From: Entrophospora sp. SA101
Taxonomy: Eukaryota; Glomeromycota; Glomeromycetes; Entrophosporales; Entrophosporaceae
Direction: 5' to 3'
DNA length: 14,153 nucleotides
Assembly: GCA_958430865.1 (NCBI GenBank)
Contig: CAUDNR010002001.1
Location: forward strand, 163,082 to 177,234
Below the pieces are notes generated by a model that searched no databases, was not told the origin of the DNA, and saw nothing but the letters and a program-made list of their open reading frames with translations. Within the stretch, counting starts at the first letter, position 1. Each line of letters starts with the position of its first letter. This document shows, one piece after another, positions 7,877 to 14,153 of the stretch. The translations under genes were made by a program, and so were the position numbers.

Positions 7877-8267
7877 TTATTATGTAATTATTATTACACT
7901 ATTAACAATATAAATTAATAAATACACTTGTATCATTTTTTATAAAATTATTATTGTTCACTTTTTTAGCTATTATTAAATACCTTATTAACTTTAATCA
8001 TTTGTAATTTTCAGAATCCTAATTTTGGTTTTTTATTTTTATAATTATTAAAGTAGTAATAATCATGATCAATCATATAACCATTTATCATATTTGTTTG
8101 TTTGTTTTATGACGAGAATAAATTGTAAATGTATATAATTATTTATTACTATGAATATATTATTTATTTAACAAAAAAATGTATCAATAAAAAATAATAA
8201 ATAAACAAAAACTTTGCAATTGTATATAGATGTTGTTTTCTTTCCAAAAAAAAAAAACAAGAAATCT
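7877..8267. other. Convergent 3' intergenic region
   Basis: This is AT-rich DNA between two genes transcribed toward each other. AATAAA at 7917-7922 is a plausible polyadenylation signal for the knuckle-protein gene (41 bp after its stop). TTTATT at 8163-8168, read on the minus strand as AATAAA, is about 100 bp beyond the stop of the convergent gene. No further gene is seen. Confidence 0.55.
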
Positions 8268-9298
8268 TTACAATTTAATTGTAAGATCACTAACATCTAA
8301 TTCATCTGTACTTAAACTTCCTAATTTTTCAATTAATTCTATCGCTTTTTCAGCAGCATTTTCCTTCACCTCTTCAATTTCATTTACAGGATCTTTTGGA
8401 ACTCCCGTGATTAATGCAAAATCAAGATTATCAAGCGCTGCATGCTATATTTATTCACATTTAAAAAAAAAGGTTCATATGAAATTTTTTTCAAGTGATT
8501 ATTAGAATTTGATTATTATTCATATAAATAAAATAGATTATAGACATATCATGTATATTATTTACCTCTATTTCCTCTATATAGGATTATAAATGTTTGC
8601 AAAATTAATAAATATATATCTATGAATAAATAAATATTAGTGGTATTATTTACCTTCACTCAAGTTTAATTTTCCAGATGTATCTGCCACAAATACACCT
8701 TTTCAAATAATAATAACAATAATAAAAAATAGTAGAGTTAACCAATTAATTTGTCTCTGAAATAATAATATTAATATTAATAGTAATAATTACCATTCCC
8801 TGTTGCTACTTTAACATCAACTAATTCAGATGCATTACCAATCACTAGTATCACATTTATAGCAGGTGAAAGTGAATCAAGAACTTCAGTGTCAAACTTG
8901 TTTATGATCTTTTATTTGTTATAATAATTAATTTGGAAATAAATTTCTTGTGATTTTTCATCATCATAAGAAATATATATACCTACATATAATTAATATA
9001 TGTTATATATTATTTGCCTACCTCTTGAGCACCATGAGCTAATAAAATAGCTGTAACATTTTCATATTTACTTGTTGCCTCAACAACAAAATCTTTTCTA
9101 GTTGATTTAAATTCCTATCAATCAAATTTTTTTTCGCAAAATAAAAAATAAATGGACAAATTCTTTTAATTGAAGTGTAATGAAGATGAAAAAGTCTTAT
9201 TCTACTTTAAATTCATAACGAGTTTTCATTTCTTCCAATAATTTATGTTGATGTTTTAATTCTCCTAAAACTAAAACTTCTTGTTTAGGTGCTGACAT
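8268..9298 (-). CDS. Short protein resembling the N-terminal part of D-2-hydroxyacid dehydrogenases
   Basis: The model is complement(join(8268-8444, 8566-8576, 8654-8698, 8794-8908, 9022-9114, 9206-9298)), 177 residues, with every junction GT..AG and phases compatible. The 11-nt exon 8566-8576 is needed: without it exons 4 and 6 join out of frame. The start MSAPKQEVLVLGELKH, then STRKDFVVEA, TAILLAHGAQ and KFDTEVLDSLSPAINVI follow the order of the N-terminal part of D-isomer-specific 2-hydroxyacid dehydrogenases, which reduce 2-keto acids with NAD(P)H. The usual HNGAGYDQIDV block is altered to VIGNASELVDV. There is no GxGxxG nucleotide-binding fold or catalytic Arg/Glu/His, and those enzymes are about 320 residues. 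The last 60 residues (ALDNLDFALITGVPKDPV, then an acidic helix) match nothing I know. So it is probably not an active dehydrogenase: a diverged truncated paralogue, or a decaying gene whose splice structure is still intact. The gene structure is more certain than the family. Confidence 0.7.
8566..8576 (-). other. 11-nt microexon of the dehydrogenase-like gene
   Basis: On the minus strand, ATAG precedes AGGAAATAGAG, which is followed by GTAAAT. The preceding exon ends in phase 1 and the next exon (from 8444) is open only in phase 0. These 11 nt convert one phase to the other and give SEEEIEHAAL across the joins. Direct splicing of 8654 to 8444 gives a stop codon within five codons. Confidence 0.6.
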
Positions 9299-9437
9299 TG
9301 CTGAAATTGTTAAGCGTGCAATTCATTCATTCATTTTTAGATTATTTATTGGGACTGGGATAAGTATGGTTACACATTAACATTTTTAGAAATCAAGCTT
9401 ACGCATTTCTTCTTTGTTTGTTAATAACTAGATGTCT

Positions 9438-9542
9438 TCATACTACATCTACTAGTTCACTCGATTCTTCCTCTTCAATCAGCATTTCCATCAACTGGCC
9501 CATCACTACCTTCAATTGAGCCTGACTTTCATTATCTTTCAT
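9438..9542 (-). CDS. Small ORF of 34 codons, possibly a gene fragment
   Basis: Read on the minus strand from ATG at 9540-9542 to TGA at 9438-9440, this codes for 34 residues: MKDNESQAQLKVVMGQLM, then an acidic stretch and SSELVDVV. The mix of Gln, Met, Glu and Ser is unlike chance AT-rich frames and looks like a helical segment of a larger protein. It lies 140 bp upstream of the dehydrogenase-like gene on the same strand. I know no family; it may be debris of a duplicated gene. Confidence 0.25.
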   Translation of the reverse strand: MKDNESQAQLKVVMGQLMEMLIEEEESSELVDVV

Positions 9543-9684
9543 AAATCACTTCCTTCTCTAATTTATATTGGTTCTTTTTAATAAAATTTGTAACTTATTA
9601 TTATTAAAGTCTATTTAAAAATTTACATGATTGCGACAAGTTTTTTAGTTATGGCTATTTTCAATTCATTATATTAATAGTGAA

Positions 9685-9828
9685 CTAATATTTGTAGATT
9701 GGAGTGGTCCAATTGTAATTTTTTACTACACCAATTGGATTTGGCTTTGCCAAACCGGAAATTTCAACATTGCTACGAGTATAAACAATCAAACCTTATG
9801 TAAAACCAGCAGAAACTGTCCAATGACC
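9685..9828 (-). pseudogene. Protein-like minus-strand frame broken by one stop, unknown
   Basis: The 48 codons from 9828 to a TAG at 9685-9687 read GHWTVSAGFT, a stop (TAA), then GLIVYTRSNVEISGLAKPNP and onward to NWTTPIYKY. The composition looks protein-like on both sides of the single stop, suggesting a decayed exon. I recognise no family. The same DNA has short hairpins, TCCAATTG/CAATTGGA (9708-9715 and 9732-9739) and TTTGGC/GCCAAA (about 9740-9754), so it could instead be part of a transposon. Confidence 0.25.
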
Positions 9829-10510
9829 AAATTAATTGTTAACTAACAAAAGATCAATACCTACCAGCGATTTATAACGCACCATTTCTTCAGAGAAATA
9901 TAGAGCAAATTAGGTAATTGGCGGTATAATTATTAAAGTTTCGAACGAGTTGAATTTTAAAAGTGATCCGATTCGAATCAAACCGGGGTTTAAATTGATA
10001 TTAGAATAATATTCATTTCAATAGATCTATGCCCCTATAAGAATTATATACAGAATAGATACTAGTGCGGAATGAATACATGGCATTAGAAAAACTCATT
10101 TTGATACGAAACAAGGAAACACCAACCGCAACACATAACATCAATAATCATAGTGCTTTTTAGTTGTTGAGATTTCTTTGATTAATGTTGAAAAATATCA
10201 TTGTCGTTGTTGTCATATTCTTTTGCCCTAACTAAGGATGTTCCTCAAAAGTCTGGTACTTTGATTATTTTGTTTCTTGATCATCCCATAAGATTCGGCG
10301 ATCACATATATTATCATCAATATTGTTAATTGCAATTTTACCTCAGAGATGCATATAATGATTTGATCATAAAATTCAATATGTTTATTAATTTGCTTTT
10401 AATGTACTAGTTAAACTGTTCACATAATTCTGCATATTTACCATATTTATAATTCTACTTACAGATTAAGATAAATACATAATTTCACTCTCTTTTACGC
10501 CATTTACGAA
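9829..10510. other. AT-rich intergenic sequence
   Basis: I see no supported gene. Noted items are a 10-bp palindrome GATTCGAATC (9970-9979) without any tRNA fold around it, and GATCATCCCA (10279-10288), the reverse complement of the core of the 15-mer repeated at 2549-2711. The stretch ends at the left terminus of the hAT-like element. Confidence 0.5.
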
Positions 10511-10883
10511 TAGGGGCTGGCACCGTTAACCGTTTAACTGGTTAAGATATTTTTTTGATCGGTTAACCACCATTTATTAATTTTTTTTATATATTACAGT
10601 CAAATCTTGTCACAGCGGACCTCGCCACAGCACATTTCTTGTTACAACGGATTTAAGTATTGTCCCCTTATTAATATTAATTAAAACGTTTGTCATAATA
10701 ATAACGGATTCTACTACTAATAATAAATTTGTTCCACAGATTTTTGATGGGGTCTTTCTATGTCTACAGCAGATTCACGTGACATATAAATGTCCAAATT
10801 ACCAAAATTGATAGAGGATTCTCCTTTTGGAAAATGAAATATCTAATAATGAAATTCAAGAAATATAGTCGAAGAGATTTTAA

Positions 10884-11156
10884 AATGATGTTAATAATAT
10901 AATAGTTGTTGAGAGTAACACTATGCCTAAAGTTTCAATGAAAGATGCCGTAATTTCCTTTGAGATAGCTTTTAATTTTCTTCAACAATGTGATTTAGAA
11001 ATAGATTGTAAAGAATTTAAAGCATTTAAACCATTGAAAAAAGTGAAATTATTAGATAATACAACCAAATATTACATCTTATTTCAACAAATAATTTTCA
11101 TTTCCGTACGTATTATTCATTTATTCATTTATTTATTTCTGTATTTAGTTTATTAA
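10884..11156 (+). pseudogene. C-terminal remnant of a Tigger-like transposase
   Basis: The frame is open from 10884 to a TAA at 11154-11156. It reads VESNTMPKVSMKDAVISFEI, then AFNFLQQCDLEIDCKEF and KPLKKVKLLD, resembling the tail that follows the DDE domain in pogo/Tigger-type transposases. Before it, the frame seems to shift twice: a related segment (LIEDSPFG, then EISNNEIQEI) can be read in pieces from about 10805 with an intervening stop. The DDE catalytic core and DNA-binding domain are absent, so it is non-functional. The last 25 residues are hydrophobic, AT-driven read-through. The ATG at 10923 is only an internal methionine. Confidence 0.55.
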
Positions 11157-11359
11157 TTTATTGCACTATACCAAACCTCTCTATAACGAATTTCCCTTTT
11201 GTCGCTGTCTCCGTTTCAGTTTTTTATAATTAATTTCTCCCTATAATGAACAAAAGCAGAAAAATGCATATATTGGACAAAAGGTTCGGTATAGAGTGAG
11301 AGCTTTGTATTATTAAAAAAATTTTGCCCGATCAATTTTTCCGCTGCGGACTTCTTGTC

Positions 11360-11360
<1 letters not shown>

Positions 11361-11390
<30 letters not shown>
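11361..11390. repeat. (TAA)10 microsatellite
   Basis: Ten uninterrupted TAA units lie inside the mariner-type element, within one copy of its CTTGTCA..AACGGATT motif. A shorter version, CATAATAATAACGGATT (about 10695-10711), stands in the left half, so the expansion seems to have started from an element-specific sequence. Confidence 0.9.
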
Positions 11391-11391
<1 letters not shown>

Positions 11392-11588
11392 GGATTTTTT
11401 TGGCTGGAACCATGAATCCGCTGTGGCGAGGTTTGACTGTAATCATTTAGCATCTATTAAGTGTATAATAATAAAATTCAACAGGCACGTGATTATTTTG
11501 TAAGTAATAAAAAATTTCACGTGACTAAATTAACTGGTTAACTCTTAATTTTAATGGTTAAAGAATTTTTGCGCGGTGCTAACCTCTA

Positions 11589-12343
11589 TAAAAGACTAAG
11601 AGTATAACATAACAAAATTCTTGACTTTGACTATGAGATAACAACAAATGATAATGTTTGTTTCTACATTTATATCACGAATAAATTTTAATGCAATAAA
11701 TTTCTTTTTTACACAAAAGTCATGTGGGTGAATTTATGGAGCACCATTGTGAATATTTGATGAATGGAGACATTCACATACTAGGAAACGATCAAATAGC
11801 TAAGTCATGTTTGTTTTATTAAAGACATATAATTAATTATATTTAAAATATACAATAAAAACAATTGCAAGACTACACCACTATGTCAATCAAGCTATCA
11901 AGCTGTTTATGTTTGTGCATGATTTAAAATTCTTTCGTGCTAATTTAAGGCCCCATCTTTATTTGCTTATATATAATCTATTGGTTCTCTTTTTACTGGT
12001 TGAATGATGCCAAATTGGGTAATGAGATATCAGCAAATATCAGAATCTGATATCTGACCAATATTCTTATTAGCATTATTATTATTAATTTCTTTTTATT
12101 TGTATTAAAAAAAAAAGTTCGAATTTAATCTACAGGTTTTCTTTTGTTTGAGCATCAAAGAAAATCTCTAATAAAAACTATTTACAATATTATAAATAAA
12201 TAAATAATCACAATCATAATAATTATAACTATTATCACTATTAAAATAATAATAACAGTAAGGAAATCATTCTTTAAAAAATAATAATTACATAAAAAAG
12301 AATAATAATTAAAAAATTTACAATATTCTTCAATATTATTGTG
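11589..12343. other. AT-rich intergenic region with a 9-bp dyad
   Basis: No gene is supported. AGATATCAG (12025-12033) and CTGATATCT (12047-12055) are perfect inverted arms 13 nt apart, with a further TATCAG between them. The part from about 12060 to 12343 is the 3' flank of the deubiquitinase gene and consists of simple AT-rich runs. I see no clear minus-strand AATAAA close to its stop. Confidence 0.5.
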
Positions 12344-14153
12344 TTAAAATCTTGGTCGATTATCATATTTATAATAATTTCCTGGATAAGCTGGATTTAA
12401 TGGTGGATTTTTTGGCAATGAATGATTTAAATGTGATGAATTTGGTGAATGAATTAGATGTGACAAATAAGATGATTGATGTTGTTGATTTGAAGGTTGG
12501 CGTGATTGATATACTTGATTGGAAGAATGGTGTGATTGGTGTGATGAATATTTTGAAGTTTTTGGGCTTGTTACAACATTGCTATTGTTAGATTTAGTTT
12601 GTGGGTTTCCAAAGTCTAACGGCGATGAATAAAGATCAATAACAGCTATAAAATTAATTGATTAATTAAATTTTATGTTTCGATCATAATAAATAATGAC
12701 GTTTTCACTCAGCTAATGACCCATACCTCTAACACATACAGGACCACCACCATATATGTATTCAAAATAGCTCCAAACCCTTTCATTAACTCCTCTATAA
12801 TCAATACCTATTTAATAATGCATTTATGTTTTTTTCTTTAGATAATAATTTATTATTATAAATGAAAAGCACAAATGTAATGATTTGAACCTATTTTCAT
12901 CCCAGGTCTTGGTGTTCCATCTTTTTTCAAAAATGTTGTATTATCAATATGACCTGGTGGAGGTGCTATAGTAAAGTTAAGTGTTAATATTATCATTCAT
13001 CATTATATCTATCATTAATAATAATATGCGAATATTCACCTCCAGCTTTAAAATTATGCCATTTTTGAAGCCATACTGAACTAATTAGAAACCAATACTC
13101 TGTTTTTTGTAATGAACTTGTGTCTAATTTTTGAATATCACAAGCTTCTTTTTGACGTCTTTTATCCATTAATCTTTCTTGTTGCTTTTATTTTTTACCA
13201 AAACAATTATTATAATAATAGTAATAACGATAACACCAGCCATATTAACAATAGTGATAAATTTTACCTGGCATATAGAACATCCTGCTGATTTAACATC
13301 AGATATAAGCAATGGTGGACTACCATCAGTTCCATATTTGTCAACCAGCATTGAATAAACATTGATTGGTATCTTTACTACCATATCATGTAATTTAGGA
13401 TATAATTTCATATTGATACCTTTCAATATGAAAAGGTATTATAAATATAATTGTAAATGTTAATTGCAAATGTATTGCATGAGAAGAAAATACATACCTC
13501 CATGTGAACACATGAAATCATAATTTGAAATTGGACCAGGCTAATTATAATAATAATATTATTTAAATTCAAAAATGAAAGTAATACATTATAATAAATA
13601 ATTAGTCAACTTACTGTCATCATAAATTGCCATCTATTAAACCATAATCTTGAAACCCAACAGTGTGTTCCATTTTCAGAAATTTCAGACTAAAAAAATA
13701 ATTTAATCAAGATCAAACTTCTACTTTGAAAGGTGAATATTTTTTTCTTTAATTAAAAAAACCATGTTTAGTTAAATCCAAATACATACATTATTCCTTA
13801 TTAGATTCTGAATTAAGACTCTCTCTTGATTTTTTTCAGGATTTTTTTTACTATAGAACAATATATAAGCTTCGATCTTCATTATCTCATCAGCAGATTT
13901 TTTAGTGACAAACTGAAATAACAGTAATAATTACATTAATTTTAATCCTACTACCAACATATTTTAAATTAAAAATATTTAGTAAGGAGAATAACTGACC
14001 ATATCATCAAATTCATACCAATTCCCATCAATGGGATTTTTGGCATAAGCAATATAATGACCACCTAAACAAATCAAATATCAAAATTAATGACAAATTC
14101 CTGGAATCTAATATGTTAAGGGGGAAGGAAATATATATTGAATATATTACCAG
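12344..14153 (-). CDS. Ubiquitin-specific protease with two DUSP domains (USP20/USP33-like), 3' part
   Basis: This cysteine protease would remove ubiquitin from proteins. The model, running off the right edge, is complement(join(12344-12645, 12727-12807, 12891-12965, 13040-13184, 13268-13419, 13498-13540, 13615-13689, 13790-13912, 14000-14064, 14151-14153+)), 353 residues visible. All nine introns (74-100 bp) are GT..AG and phase-consistent. The first part is the end of the UCH domain: GGHYIAYAKNPIDG with the catalytic His (codon 14057-14059), WYEFDDM, and EAYILFYSKK. DUSP 1 follows (CWVSRLWFNRW, PGPISNYDFMCSHGG, then VYSMLVDKYG and a CSIC pair), then a charged linker and DUSP 2 (YWFLISSVWLQKWHNF, PPGHIDNTTF, VWSYFEYIYGGGPV). 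UCH-DUSP-DUSP in this order, with PGPISN and HGG at the first DUSP, matches animal USP20/USP33. About 100 C-terminal residues are Ser/His/Asn/Gln-rich and look disordered. The catalytic Cys box and any N-terminal zinc finger lie outside the window. Confidence 0.92.

Larger units (their letters stand above)
10597..11439. mobile_element. Internally deleted Tc1/mariner (pogo/Tigger-like) element nested in the hAT element
   Basis: The ends are CAGTCAAATCTTGTCACAGC (from 10597) and, in reverse, CAGTCAAACCTCGCCACAGC (from 11439), 20 of 23 identical over the first 23 bp. They are flanked by the TA duplication expected for this superfamily (10595-10596 and 11440-11441). Near the left end the motif CTTGTCACAGCGGA is repeated in tandem with variants. 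Inside, TATACCAAACC (11167-11177) faces GGTTCGGTATA (11283-11293), perhaps another small mariner-type piece, with CTCTCTATAACGAA and CTCCCTATAATGAA nearby. At 843 bp it is far too short for a full transposase. It keeps a C-terminal remnant. Confidence 0.8.
10511..11588. mobile_element. hAT-like non-autonomous element interrupted by a mariner insertion
   Basis: The left terminus TAGGGGCTGGCACCG (10511-10525) and the right terminus read in reverse, TAGAGGTTAGCACCG (ending at 11588), agree at 12 of 15 positions and fit the hAT end pattern YARNG. Subterminal GGTTAAC/GTTAACC motifs on both sides (GTTAACCG and CGGTTAACC at left, TAACTGGTTAACTC and ATGGTTAAAG at right) are typical of hAT elements. 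No clean 8-bp duplication is left: TTTACGAA and TAAAAGAC agree at only 4 of 8 positions. Without the nested insertion the element is about 235 bp and has no transposase. Confidence 0.7.

Noticed and set aside
8230..8505. 91-codon plus-strand frame
   Set aside because: Antisense shadow of the last exon of the minus-strand dehydrogenase-like gene.
9960..9990. tRNA T-loop-like GATTCGAATC
   Set aside because: No acceptor, D or anticodon stems can be built around it on either strand.
10080..10163. 27-codon ATG frame (MALEKLILIRNK)
   Set aside because: Too short to tell from chance and without neighbours or splice signals.
11216..11446. Minus-strand frame with a poly-Tyr run
   Set aside because: The Tyr run is the TAA microsatellite and the ends are mariner terminal repeats.
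12352..12591. 79-codon plus-strand frame rich in Asp, Val and Asn
   Set aside because: Antisense shadow of the Ser/His/Asn/Gln-rich last exon of the deubiquitinase.
13169..13426. 85-codon minus-strand frame starting MKGINMKL
   Set aside because: It is one USP exon (13268-13419) read into both neighbouring introns; the ATG lies in the intron.

Overview
The window looks like a gene-sparse, AT-rich piece of a fungal nuclear genome, most likely an arbuscular mycorrhizal fungus of the Rhizophagus type (Glomeromycotina). That assignment is inference. It rests on the very AT-rich DNA, many short GT..AG introns (about 70-145 bp), a tyrosine-kinase-like protein kinase with an N-terminal CxxC pair typical of the family expanded in these fungi, and abundant decayed hAT and Tc1/mariner (pogo/Tigger-type) DNA transposons. 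There are no operons, Shine-Dalgarno sites, rRNA or tRNA genes that I can see.

Layout. 13-415 is a degenerate five-copy tandem repeat. 527-2022 (+) is a protein kinase gene whose start codon I cannot find. 2023-2760 is intergenic with a triplicated 15-mer. 2761-3582 (+) holds a coiled-coil/zinc-binding protein of unknown function, with a second open stretch just upstream in the same frame, separated by one stop. 3952-4678 holds two small hAT-like MITEs in opposite orientation, each with an 8-bp target duplication (perfect for one, 6/8 for the other). 4679-6657 is mostly non-coding AT-rich DNA with repeat fragments. 6658-7876 (+) is a six-exon gene for a seven-knuckle CCHC zinc-finger protein (CNBP/Gis2/Byr3-like) with a central RGG-rich segment. 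8268-9298 (-), convergent with it, is a six-exon gene including an 11-nt microexon, coding for a short protein that resembles the N-terminal part of D-2-hydroxyacid dehydrogenases. 9438-10510 has only short ORF fragments. 10511-11588 is an hAT-like element with an internally deleted Tc1/mariner (Tigger-like) element, 10597-11439, inserted inside it. 12344-14153 (-) is the 3' part of a deubiquitinase of the USP20/USP33 type: the end of the UCH catalytic domain with its histidine, two DUSP domains and a low-complexity tail. It runs off the right edge.

The host genes have unrelated roles (signalling kinase, RNA/DNA-binding knuckle protein, metabolic-enzyme relative, deubiquitinase), and I see no evidence that they form a system. 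The most notable structural results are the nested transposons, the MITE pair, the recurrent intron positions inside the zinc knuckles, the microexon, and the conserved USP20/33 architecture. Gene models were built by eye: reading frames were joined across GT..AG introns and the phases were checked to be compatible.
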